DNA of 45,228 nucleotides. Source: Gammaproteobacteria bacterium. GTDB taxonomy: Bacteria > Pseudomonadota > Gammaproteobacteria > Pseudomonadales > Azotimanducaceae. The DNA is taken from contig VXLL01000020.1 in assembly GCA_009841615.1 (NCBI GenBank), forward strand, positions 1-45,228, given 5' to 3'. The notes under the pieces were generated by a model. It was given only the letters and a program-made list of their open reading frames with translations, was not told where the DNA came from and ran no database searches. The position numbers and the translations under genes are program-made. The stretch's first letter is position 1; the number at the start of each line of letters is the position of its first letter. Below are positions 18,201 through 26,110 of this stretch, in pieces.

Positions 18201-19999
18201 TATTTCTTACCAGGAGCGCGACGCATTACTCGTCCTACCGCTTGTACGACATCTATTTGACTTTTTCGTGGATGGAAGAATACGATAGCGTCTAGAGAAG
18301 GTACATCAACTCCTTCTCCTAAACATCGAACGTTACTCAATATTCGAAGTTCATTTTCGTTTGGATCATCGCCGAGCCAGGACAATCGATTATTTCTTTC
18401 ATGAGCACCGGTGGTACCATCTATGTGCTTGGTGGAACAGTCAAAATTCAGCTGACCATTCTGAGAGTTCGGATCGTTGTGTACGAGTTCTTGCACAATG
18501 CGGTTGAATTCTCTGCTAATAATTTCAGAATTCTTAATAGTGTTACAGAATGCGAGTGCTCTTCGAGATGGAGCGGCATCTCCGATGAACTCCTCCGCAC
18601 GATCCGGACCGTGATCTTTCATCAAGGCTTTGTAGCAGCCAACGACCTTTGTTGCATCGTCGAGTTTAATATCGCTATCCTCGGACTCCAAGAGGTTCTG
18701 GAGAGTATTGCTTATCGTCTGTTCGTCGAGAGCTAAGACAATCACGCGATAGTCTGATAGCAATTCGTTTTCGACCGCCCAAGCGAAACTCTTGTAAAAC
18801 AGAACATTCCCAAACTGTTCTGGGTTGTCCATTGAGCAAAGAGTGATCGCACCCTCAGCTGCTTTTGATTTCGAGGAAGTCGTATATATTCGTGGAGTTG
18901 CGGTCATATAGAGTCGTTTGCGACTTCGAACGTATTCAGCATCATGGACTCGAACGAACATTGATGCTTCTTCTTCCTTTCCCTTGTCGATTTGACCTGT
19001 CGTCCGATGCGCTTCGTCGCACACTATGAGATCGAAGATAGGTAACCCATGCTCATGTTGTGCAGCATGGACTACTTCAATCGAGTGGTAGGTACCGAAC
19101 ACAACTGTTATCGCGTCGGGCGCATCAGAACTAGCTTTGTTCGCGAGATTGGCAGCATCAGTAGTAGGCGGAATCTTGAGTTCAGAAGGGGTTAACTGTA
19201 TAACATCATCTGAACTGCGTCCGCGTCGTCCTACCTCTGAATCAGAGCACACCGAATAACTTCTAAGCTGTACCGTAGCATCAGCATGCCACTCTCTGAT
19301 CATCTGAGACATTAATGCCAAAGATGGCACCAGTACCAATACTCTTTTACCAACACCGAACAATTTTTCAGCAACCAACAGACCTGTGTAAGTCTTACCG
19401 GTACCACATGCCATGATGATCTGTCCGCGATCAGCTGAGTCAAATCCTTCACATACTTTTTCGACCGCTTCGAGTTGATGTGATCTTGGTTCCTTTGGCT
19501 TGCGTCGACGTTTCTCCCCGCGGTCGATAAAAGAGTCCCAATCCACCGTGCTCTCAACAAGGTCTTTTACTCGAATGTGAGTGATTTGTCTTCTATCGAC
19601 AACTTCTTGGAAGTGAGGGCTTGGGTCTACTTCCGTAGTATCAATGAAGATTAGAGTCTTAAAACCTTGACTATCTGCGGTGGTGTAAAACGAATCAATG
19701 TCTTTTTTCTGCAGCTTGTAGCTCTTCTGTCTACATTTAGCTTGAATGGCTGCAAAGCCGTTTCCTTGACCATCTCTTACCCTCGCCACTAAGTCGATAC
19801 CAACGTCCTTTATCGACTCCTCTTCTCTGTGCTTCCTGACCCAGTCTTTCCACGACGTCGCTTGTGAGTACATCTGCTGCATTTGTGAGTCGTGATTGAA
19901 ATACACTTGTGCGATCTCTTCAAAGCGGTCTCCTACATCTTTTTCAGAACGCTTTGCGTCACGAATTTCGTCCAGCAATTCATAGAAACTTGTACTCAT
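15155..19999 (-). CDS. Type ISP restriction-modification enzyme (nuclease-helicase-methyltransferase)
   Basis: A single polypeptide of about 1614 residues combining restriction and modification, as in LlaGI/LlaBIII. An Mrr-like nuclease core comes first (GIDLVARV then AAIQAKCRQ, about residues 68-88). A superfamily 2 helicase/translocase follows: ACGTGKT near 200, CDEAHRTT near 327, MTATPRIY near 365, QAVGRVMRRAPG near 590. An N6-adenine methyltransferase has motif I DPFVGTGTF near 910 and NPPY near 1016. The C-terminal 400 residues would be the target-recognition domain. ATG at 19999 is preferred over a longer frame because TTTAGGAC lies eight bases upstream. The gene is intact. Confidence 0.93.
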   Translation of the reverse strand: MSTSFYELLDEIRDAKRSEKDVGDRFEEIAQVYFNHDSQMQQMYSQATSWKDWVRKHREEESIKDVGIDLVARVRDGQGNGFAAIQAKCRQKSYKLQKKDIDSFYTTADSQGFKTLIFIDTTEVDPSPHFQEVVDRRQITHIRVKDLVESTVDWDSFIDRGEKRRRKPKEPRSHQLEAVEKVCEGFDSADRGQIIMACGTGKTYTGLLVAEKLFGVGKRVLVLVPSLALMSQMIREWHADATVQLRSYSVCSDSEVGRRGRSSDDVIQLTPSELKIPPTTDAANLANKASSDAPDAITVVFGTYHSIEVVHAAQHEHGLPIFDLIVCDEAHRTTGQIDKGKEEEASMFVRVHDAEYVRSRKRLYMTATPRIYTTSSKSKAAEGAITLCSMDNPEQFGNVLFYKSFAWAVENELLSDYRVIVLALDEQTISNTLQNLLESEDSDIKLDDATKVVGCYKALMKDHGPDRAEEFIGDAAPSRRALAFCNTIKNSEIISREFNRIVQELVHNDPNSQNGQLNFDCSTKHIDGTTGAHERNNRLSWLGDDPNENELRILSNVRCLGEGVDVPSLDAIVFFHPRKSQIDVVQAVGRVMRRAPGKKYGYVVLPVAIPAGKNPVESLKDNKTYDTVWQILNALRSHDERLEAEINRLQLEGEDSGRIFIGLPETASGLLRQQTGTGGGTGSERQKKNDAVEQDLFDLHDAMVQEFSSAVFAQIVRKVGRMSYWADWAHDVGKIAQTQITRIRTALETDEHSQAVFHDFLAELQDDLNPSVTQEQAIELLAQHIITRPVFNALFEGHEFIKQNSVSIAMEKVLNDLDKRNLDKETESLQSFYDEVKWRIKGTKTAGAKQQLVKELYDKFFRKAFRRTTDMLGIAFTPVEIVDYMIHSIEHLLNKHFQTSMTDEEVHIIDPFVGTGTFITRLLQSGIIRPEDLRRKYEKEIHANEIVLLAYYVAGINIEAVYHDVRVEENGDYEPYNRIVFQDTFQSSEQENQLNGIFPFNHERIEFQQELPLTVVLGNPPYSKGQKSESDQAANVRYPTLDARLRNTYAQEFIGKTLKASLYDSYVRAFRWASDRIGERGVIGFVTGAGWLNGISATGIRACFETEFAYVYVVNLRGNARTQGELRRKEAGNVFDEASRSAITITFLVKDTFTAPPAQIHYHDVGDYLTRDQKLQRLKEFENIHNTPLQEIKPNTKHDWIEIRNLKFDQFIPLHVKKASSTAATPPIFSRSTFGIVTQRDVWIYNFSRTGLTRNVQTMVDYFNSELERYTRSGTHKSPKDFVSFDKTKISWSTKVLKGLENRVPRTVQESRFSLAEYRPLNKVWCYFDRDWLWSASHTPKIYTTSDTRIETICTTGPGNRNPSAWIVSVPMDLQLMAPACNAYPKSIPETDNFSAMTSNSGLNQMSIAMLQSYLPNLSIDINTLFYYVYGILQCTEYHERYVNNLKKDIPRIPIVSTAEDFMSFANIGCQLADLHLNYDDVDEYSVVETWIDQKPELMPPKTKFHVERMTFQNKDDRSTIQYNSYLEISGIPEQAYEYKVNGKNLVEWVMDRQRISTHKESGIVNDPNDFANETMNDPAYPLKLLKKAITIGIKTREIQNSMPPLRIHKKMGG

Positions 20000-20080
20000 T
20001 GAACGTCCTAAATCGACCGTGTGGCTTAAAGTAAGGGGAGGCACCATTCCGGATCGGGAATGAATGATAGTTGGTCAGAA

Positions 20081-20086
20081 ATTATA
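20081..20086 (-). promoter_or_regulatory. Candidate -10 element for the ISP operon
   Basis: A perfect TATAAT on the minus strand about 80 bases upstream of the ISP start. The -35 region is only weakly conserved. The leader contains an ATTCC/GGAAT dyad at about 20046-20061. Confidence 0.35.
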
Positions 20087-20523
20087 AATCGCCTATTTCG
20101 CTTAAATACACATGGCGCGAAAGCAAGTGTACAAACTCTGAAGCGACTAGAAACCTAGGATTTAGCTGACCGAGTCTACTGCAAATTCGACATCAGGAGA
20201 CTGAGCTAAATTCAGAGAAAATTCAGTTGCGCCGATATGGATTTTTACGACCGAATACAGAACCGAGAGTCGCTCTCATTACGAGGAAAGTCACTACTTT
20301 TGTGTATCTAACTTTTGTGTGTTCCCAGGATTGTGCGCCTCGGTTGGACGTTGTCCCTGAAGTGGAGTAAGTCTTTTAGGCTGTATCGTCCGAACTATGA
20401 TTGTTGAATTTCGCATAGCATATGCCAAATTTCCACATAGAGGTGCACTATCAACCCTAGCTAGATGAGCGGAAGAGGTCTCATAGTAGTAACCGCTTTT
20501 GTCAGCACTCGATCTAATTTGAT
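20087..20523. other. Non-coding spacer between the ISP and SDH-protease genes
   Basis: About 440 bases. One minus-strand frame (20294-20542) overlaps the end of the protease gene but has no ribosome site and no recognisable family. Nothing else is seen. Confidence 0.45.
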
Positions 20524-21564
20524 TCATCCTAACCGTCTCCATCCCTCAAAATGTCTATCATCCTTGACGCCCTCCTGTGGAGGATCACCAGGGATTGCTA
20601 CGAGCGTCAATTTACCCTCTGAAACAAATGAATATCCGATATCATCCATACTTTCAATAAATCCTCTAGGAATTGAATAGGCAACTGAACTGTTGCGTTT
20701 CATCCCTTGGAGAATTGAATGTTGGGAATAAGGTTCGGATATTTTGAGTTCATTCATGAAACTAAGATGTAACTGCCTAAGTACAGCATATAACTCATCT
20801 GAAGGTTTGTCAACCTTCAGACCCAACTCTAAGGCTTCTCGTCGATTAATTGTATAGTCATGGCTACCGGAGTCTGCACACAAGAATTTTATAATCGATT
20901 CAACTGTCGATTCATTCTCGATTTGTTGAGAAAGTAATTTTCTAGCCAAAAACCTGATTTGCGACTGAGTTCTAAAAATTGAACCAAGAACGAGTGGATG
21001 TATATGAGTAGAAAGATTGACAAGAATCGACGCAAGATGCTCACTATCAGTTATTTGCAATTCTTCTCGAGCTGCGTCAAGATATCCGCGCACGCTCTCT
21101 ACGCTAACAGGTACAGGAGTCGGTTGACCATTAACTACAGCCTGCGGGTTCAATGGATCGCTGACGCTTGGGTCGATAGGACCCAATGCTGCTTGCTTGG
21201 TCATTATTACCTTGTCCGCTCCAATTGAAATCAACGTGCCTGCGCTTAGTGCCTTCGATGGAATCAGCACATAGAGTTCCTCGCAGAACATCCGAATCAA
21301 GTTAATTAAGCGCCACGCAGCCAAAGTATTACCACCAAGTGTGTGCAGTATCAACGCCAGTCGATTCGTGGGACCAATTGCGTCAAGAAGATCAACAAAC
21401 GGATCGATGCAATCTTGGGCGATCTGCGTCTCCATTCCACGACGTTCACTTGTGACGAAGCTTAGAACCTTGCAATCCAGATGAGATTCTAATTGCGCAT
21501 ATAGCTCTTTTCTTTCGATCCTCGGTTCTGAGCTACTAACTGTATTGTTGTCACTGGGTGTCAT
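20524..21564 (-). CDS. SDH-family Clp-fold serine proteinase
   Basis: A 346-residue member of the serine dehydrogenase proteinase family, which has the ClpP/SppA crotonase fold. Visible signatures are LALILHTLGGNTLAAWRLI (oxyanion-hole strand) and SKALSAGTLISIGADKVIM, with the likely nucleophilic Ser before Ala-Gly. ALGPIDPSVSD follows, then a helical second half. There is no signal peptide, so it should be cytoplasmic. Family members recur in defence islands and near toxin-like genes; their targets are generally unknown. ATG at 21564 is preferred over GTG at 21576 because GGAG lies six bases upstream. It is upstream of the ISP gene on the same strand but about 520 bases away. Confidence 0.85.
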   Translation of the reverse strand: MTPSDNNTVSSSEPRIERKELYAQLESHLDCKVLSFVTSERRGMETQIAQDCIDPFVDLLDAIGPTNRLALILHTLGGNTLAAWRLINLIRMFCEELYVLIPSKALSAGTLISIGADKVIMTKQAALGPIDPSVSDPLNPQAVVNGQPTPVPVSVESVRGYLDAAREELQITDSEHLASILVNLSTHIHPLVLGSIFRTQSQIRFLARKLLSQQIENESTVESIIKFLCADSGSHDYTINRREALELGLKVDKPSDELYAVLRQLHLSFMNELKISEPYSQHSILQGMKRNSSVAYSIPRGFIESMDDIGYSFVSEGKLTLVAIPGDPPQEGVKDDRHFEGWRRLG

Positions 21565-22193
21565 GGAACTCTCCACATGGACGAGCTGCGTATTGTAGTA
21601 ATTGGGATTGAAGCAAACATACCACTTAGAGACTGCCCAATAGTCTATCGTACCGAAACATCTGCGTGAAATCGCATGTAAATTCGTGCAAACGATCCAG
21701 AGTGTTCTGACGGTTCACGAATTTGGCGATCTTTGCAATCGACAAAACAATTACCGACAACATCTGAGTTCTCGGAATATTGACCCTCCCGATTCTTTGA
21801 AGTTGAACTTTTTCTCCTTGATGTTGAGTTTATGTGTTGATGAATGTTATCAGGTCTTAGTCGCTTCGGTCGCAAGCCGGTCTTCGATATGTCTTCAGAA
21901 TACCAGATGTTTTTTGACTTGATCGAACTCTAGTCGAAAAGACAACGATCGCTTATCCAGTGATCGGTAAGTTTTCGCCAATAAACCCGGTCCAGACAGC
22001 TCTAATGTAAAAGGGTTCCGTCGATTAGTCTTGATCCAGAGCAACGATATTCAAGAGCCAATAGTAAACGGCAAAATCTGTATTGGACCGAAACCCTTTC
22101 TCTGAAGACAAACTCAGCAAACTTGCTCTGAAGTTGCCTTACTATACAAAACCGAACTTAGTTTCGTAATTCCAGATGTAGCTCACTGCAACC
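21565..22193. other. Intergenic region, no gene recognised
   Basis: About 630 bases between two minus-strand genes. Several frames of 60-80 codons occur on both strands but lack ribosome sites and protein-like composition. It may be the eroded remains of former genes. Confidence 0.45.
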
Positions 22194-22406
22194 TTAACTT
22201 GTGTGACAATCATTAGAGCAATAGTAGCAGCCATTTATTTGCCAGAATGGATGACTTGTCTTCGCTTCAGCTACAGCACCACTGCAATGATTAAATATTC
22301 CCAAGTATTCCCTGTTCTCCGATTTTGGAAGGAAACTACATGTTGAGGTATGTACTTCGTGATCACCGTTAGACTGGGCGTTTTTGTTGACGTAATATCT
22401 TGCCAA
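22194..22406 (-). CDS. Small Cys-rich protein, YYVNKN family (canonical copy)
   Basis: A 70-residue protein with the full family pattern: ARYYVNKNAQSNGDHEVH near the start, CSFLPKSENREYLG, a central HC, and the C-terminal GCYYCSNDCHTS. Conserved Cys and His suggest zinc binding. It is a widespread but uncharacterised family. TTG at 22406 is the start because AGGGAG lies seven bases upstream and because homology begins exactly there; a longer frame from further upstream would extend past the promoter. It is paralogous to the 6828-7073 product. It is divergent from the DnaQ-BRCT gene. Confidence 0.78.
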   Translation of the reverse strand: MARYYVNKNAQSNGDHEVHTSTCSFLPKSENREYLGIFNHCSGAVAEAKTSHPFWQINGCYYCSNDCHTS

Positions 22407-22453
22407 TTGCTTGCTCCCTATTAATGAACGTGTGAAGACTTTTGAAGGGAACA

Positions 22454-22481
22454 ATTGTACACTTTTAACAAGTCGTGTCAA
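22454..22481 (-). promoter_or_regulatory. Promoter of the 22194-22406 gene
   Basis: A perfect TTGACA (22481-22476) and TACAAT (22459-22454) are spaced by 16 bases on the minus strand. The spacer contains ACTTGTTA, also found just upstream of TACAAT in the promoter of the paralogous gene at 6828-7073. The inferred start is about 40 bases before the TTG codon. Confidence 0.6.
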
Positions 22482-22537
22482 CCGAAAGTATCAAATTACA
22501 TATACACATTTATAATCGTCAGTGAAAAAAAAGCGTG

Positions 22538-22668
22538 TCACTTACTAGAAGTGAAAGAAATTTGTAAATCTGTGAATCAGAACTAAGACTCGCACAAATA
22601 TTTGTGCGTAAAGTTTGGAGACTTCACGCTCGCGACACCAGTGGAGAAAAACGTGATTATTGCGTGAA
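22538..22668. promoter_or_regulatory. Inverted repeats between divergent genes
   Basis: The gap between the Cys-rich gene and the exonuclease gene contains a perfect 18-base palindrome CGCACAAATATTTGTGCG (22591-22608). It also has TCACTT/AAGTGA with a five-base loop (22538-22554) and TTCACGC paired with GCGTGAA (22623-22629 with 22662-22668). The palindrome has the form of a dimeric regulator's operator. No regulator gene is seen nearby. Confidence 0.45.
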
Positions 22669-22747
22669 AACAGAAGTTTAAAAGCAAAGCGTTTCGTACG
22701 ATTCGCCTTGATACATTTCTCTCTGAAGGAAACTAGAGGAGTAGCGA

Positions 22748-23620
22748 TTGACCCCAAAGGATAAGACCTTTAACGCAATAGACGTAGAGACCGCCAATAC
22801 TGATCGAGCTTCCATTTGCCAAATCGGAATCGTCCACGTTGTGGATTGCGAAATTCAAGACACATGGAAGACTTACATAAATCCAGAAGACTGGTTCGAT
22901 CCTTGGATAGTCGACATTCACGGTATTACTGAAGACATGGTTGCTACTAGTCCAACCATGCCAGAGGTTAGGGATGAACTTCGTAGGAGATTGCGTGGAA
23001 CCACTGTAGTAAGTCATACATCCTTTGATCGCGTTGCCTTTGAACGAGCAATGTTGAGGTATGGCTTAGAGCAGCTTAAGGTCACCTGGATGGACAGTGC
23101 CAGGGTCGCACGTCGTTGGTGGGCACAGTATGCTAAAAGAGGGTATGGATTGAAGAACATCGCTAGCGACTTAGGCATTGAATTCAATCACCACGACGCA
23201 CTGGAAGACGCACGCGCAACCGCGATGATCATGCTAAGAGTCCTCGAGGAATCGGAGCTGGGAATACAGGAATGGCTAGAGAAATCCGCGTCCCCTATAA
23301 GTGGACCTCGACAAACAATCGCGTACAAGAATCTGTCCGGAAACGTAGATGGTGATCTGTATGGAGAAACTCTGGTATTTACTGGTGCTCTTGCGATGGC
23401 ACGACATGAAGCAGCTCAAAAGGCGAATGATGCAGGATGTAACGTTGTTGGTACTGTTAGTACGAAGGTTTCTATATTAGTTGTAGGAACTCAGAACAAG
23501 CACAAGTTGAAAGGAATGACAAAGAGTAACAAACACAGAAAGGCTGAAGAGTTGATCGCTAGTGGGCACGAAGTGCAAATCATCTCCGAACGCGATTTTC
23601 TTGAATTGATTGAGATTTAG
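22748..23620 (+). CDS. DnaQ-like 3'-5' exonuclease with C-terminal BRCT domain
   Basis: A 290-residue protein. The N-terminal 180 residues are a DEDDh exonuclease: FNAIDVETAN (D12, E14), VVSHTSFDRVAFERA (second Asp motif, near 97), and HHDALEDARATA (His near 153, Asp near 158). The C-terminal 90 residues are BRCT-like (LYGETLVFTGAL, VSILVVGTQN). It should degrade or proofread DNA 3' ends in the cytoplasm; BRCT could bind DNA or a partner. The TTG start is supported by AGAGGAG about seven bases upstream. It stands alone on the plus strand. Whether it is housekeeping or part of defence cannot be told from context. Confidence 0.88.
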   Translation: MTPKDKTFNAIDVETANTDRASICQIGIVHVVDCEIQDTWKTYINPEDWFDPWIVDIHGITEDMVATSPTMPEVRDELRRRLRGTTVVSHTSFDRVAFERAMLRYGLEQLKVTWMDSARVARRWWAQYAKRGYGLKNIASDLGIEFNHHDALEDARATAMIMLRVLEESELGIQEWLEKSASPISGPRQTIAYKNLSGNVDGDLYGETLVFTGALAMARHEAAQKANDAGCNVVGTVSTKVSILVVGTQNKHKLKGMTKSNKHRKAEELIASGHEVQIISERDFLELIEI

Positions 23621-24072
23621 GAATCAATATCTCAAGTAGTTTCAGGATACGTTTTTGAGCCCACGCGTTGTTCGTTAACTGCTGGCAACTGCTATCGGGG
23701 CGTAGATTCACTATCGTCGTTTGTTATTACATGGAAATTTATCTCCTATTCCGGCCACTAATCTTTTAGTGCTCCCCCATTAGAGTGCTCAAGTCATCAA
23801 CTCTGTTCCCAGTCGTGAACTCTTAGACCAACCCACTATCCGGTGCTACTTGCAATTTGCTTTCGCCTAACGTGAGTGGCGATGTAGCATCCAATTGCGA
23901 TACACGCTTCGGGAAACGCGCATTTCTGAGCTCATGGAGAAGACTCGAATATCGACCTGATACACCAATCCTCTATACGTCATTCTGGGAAATTGTTTAA
24001 GACGAGAACTCGACAATCGACCGCTTATGATTCTTACAATTGCGGACGTCGAATCATAGGAAACCCAGGCAC
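23621..24072. other. Intergenic region, no gene recognised
   Basis: About 450 bases between two plus-strand genes. A CACTAA/TTAGTG hairpin lies near 23755-23771. No frame of protein-like composition or clear terminator is visible. Confidence 0.45.
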
Positions 24073-25869
24073 ATGAAGACTCAAAAACCCGATTACATTA
24101 GTTTGACGAACCTTGTTGGGAGGTTGCGGGAAGGTAGATTTGTCATTCCCGATTTCCAGCGTGAGTTTGAATGGAAACCGTGGGACATCCGGGAGTTGGT
24201 TCGGTCGATTTTCTTAGACTACTATATCGGTAGCTTACTTTTATGGAAAGGAAAATCCGAAAACTTTAGCGCTCTAGCTTGTGAAGCTCTTTATGGACAC
24301 AACAATGATCAGGGGAGCCAAGAACACATTGTTTTGGACGGTCAGCAACGGCTCACGGCTCTGTACTACGTTTTTTTTGCCCCAGACACACCACTACCGA
24401 ACAGATCAAGTCGATTTTTCTTTTTCATTCGTGTCGACAGGTTCATGGCTGAAGCGTACGACGAAGCATTTGTGTACGACTGGACTCGACGAGGTGAGAA
24501 CCTCAATGACAATTCAGAGGCACAATTTGACAATCACATGTTTCCTTTGTCAGTAATTGGCGGAAGTTCTTGGGACCTTGGTAATTGGGTTCAAAATTAC
24601 GAGAAACACTGGGCTGAGAAGAAAGAGCAAGCAGAAATTTGGGACGATAACTCTGCATTGAATCATACCGATCAGTGTGTCAAAAACGCGATTGGATTCG
24701 GCGAGCATCTTAAATCCATCACAGAACAGTATCACATCGCGTACATTGAATTGGATCGTGATCTTGCCATCGACAAAGTGTGCGACATCTTCACACAAAT
24801 AAATAGTCGCGGAAGACGACTGGACATCTTTGACCTAATTAATGCACTGTTGAAGCCGAAGGAACTTCAGCTAAAACTGCTGTGGCGTGAGGCAGAACCA
24901 AAACTCGATTTTGTTAACACTGAACGTCTAAATGTATATTTGCTTCAAGTAATGTCGATCCTACTTCAGGCTTATTGCTCACCAAAGTACCTCTATTACC
25001 TGCTACCGGAACAGGCAAGGCAGGTACGCGCCGCAGATGGTTCTCTAAAGAAAACCGTGTTAATAAGGGATGTCACAGAGTTTAAAGGACACTGGGACAA
25101 CGCTGTAGGGGCGGTCGAGAGCGCGATCAAATTACTTCGGCATCCCCACGAGTTTGGAGCAATTTCACAAGAATATCTTCCCTACGTTTCGATTATTCCG
25201 GCATTCGCTTCGCTCAACGCAACAATACACGATGTTTCAGATCTACACAAACTTAGCGCGAGACGCAAGCTCCATCTATGGTACTGGGCTAGTGTTTTCA
25301 CGAACCGATACTCTGGGGCAGTGGAATCAACAAGTGCGCGAGATTATCTTGATGTCAAGAGTTGGTACGAAGATGATGCCGCGGAACCGAGTCTGATCGA
25401 CGAATTTCGATCCCGAATCAGTAACTTGGATTTGCGAAAAGAAGTTAAACGTGGAACGTCAGTGTACAACGGAGTTTTCAATCTGTTGATTCTAAAGGGG
25501 GCTCGGGACTGGGTAACCGGCAACGCCTGTCAACCAGACGATCTTGACGACCACCACATCGTTCCAAGAAGTTGGGGAAATAACGAGAGTGATTTAGATG
25601 AAAATATACACTCTATCCTTAACAGGACACCGTTGACGACAGACACGAATCGCAACTTCATCCGAGATCGTTTACCTAATGAATACATACCAGAATTGAT
25701 TGGCAAAAACGGCGAGGATATCGTACGTCAAACAATGGATTCGCACTACGTGTCTCAGAAGGCATTGGATATTTTGTTGCGAAACCCGTTCAAACCTCAG
25801 GACTTCGTCGAATTCTTGAACGAACGCGAGGATACTATAAGAAAAGCTATAGAGAACCTTCTCAATTGA
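24073..25869 (+). CDS. GmrSD-like restriction protein (DUF262 plus HNH/DUF1524)
   Basis: A protein of about 598 residues. The N-terminal DUF262 (GmrS-like) domain has FVIPDFQREFEWKPWDIREL and the IVLDGQQRLTALYYVFF nucleotidase motif (DGQQR near residue 90). The C-terminal HNH-type domain has DDHHIVPRSWG near 491 and SILNRTPLTTDTNRNFI. Single-chain GmrSD enzymes are type IV restriction systems that use nucleotides to cleave modified phage DNA such as glucosylated hydroxymethylcytosine. The ATG at 24073 is preferred because homology begins shortly after it. A TTG at 24040 would add 11 residues. Both key motifs are intact. Confidence 0.88.
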   Translation: MKTQKPDYISLTNLVGRLREGRFVIPDFQREFEWKPWDIRELVRSIFLDYYIGSLLLWKGKSENFSALACEALYGHNNDQGSQEHIVLDGQQRLTALYYVFFAPDTPLPNRSSRFFFFIRVDRFMAEAYDEAFVYDWTRRGENLNDNSEAQFDNHMFPLSVIGGSSWDLGNWVQNYEKHWAEKKEQAEIWDDNSALNHTDQCVKNAIGFGEHLKSITEQYHIAYIELDRDLAIDKVCDIFTQINSRGRRLDIFDLINALLKPKELQLKLLWREAEPKLDFVNTERLNVYLLQVMSILLQAYCSPKYLYYLLPEQARQVRAADGSLKKTVLIRDVTEFKGHWDNAVGAVESAIKLLRHPHEFGAISQEYLPYVSIIPAFASLNATIHDVSDLHKLSARRKLHLWYWASVFTNRYSGAVESTSARDYLDVKSWYEDDAAEPSLIDEFRSRISNLDLRKEVKRGTSVYNGVFNLLILKGARDWVTGNACQPDDLDDHHIVPRSWGNNESDLDENIHSILNRTPLTTDTNRNFIRDRLPNEYIPELIGKNGEDIVRQTMDSHYVSQKALDILLRNPFKPQDFVEFLNEREDTIRKAIENLLN

Positions 25870-26110
25870 GAATTCAGATCGCTATTTGGACTGAGAAACG
25901 TTTCAAAAGCGACTTCGGTAGATCGAAGAAATAACAGAATACACTGTAGCCGCACCGCGCCGCTTATGAGTTAACGAAAGACGTGAGGTTCTACTTTCGG
26001 GCACAATTGGGTAGCCATGGTATCACAGGTCTTGACTGTGTTGAGAACTTGCTAATTGAAAACATGCATGCAGTCTGATTCCTTCTTCTATTTCTTTCCG
26101 AAAGCACTTT
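25870..26110. other. Spacer before the Avs-like gene
   Basis: 240 bases with no recognised gene; it presumably carries the promoter of the Avs-like gene, but no convincing -35/-10 pair was found. No terminator is obvious after the GmrSD-like gene. Confidence 0.4.

Noticed and set aside
20294..20542. 82-codon minus-strand frame after the SDH-protease gene
   Set aside because: It overlaps the end of the protease gene, has no ribosome site and no recognisable family.
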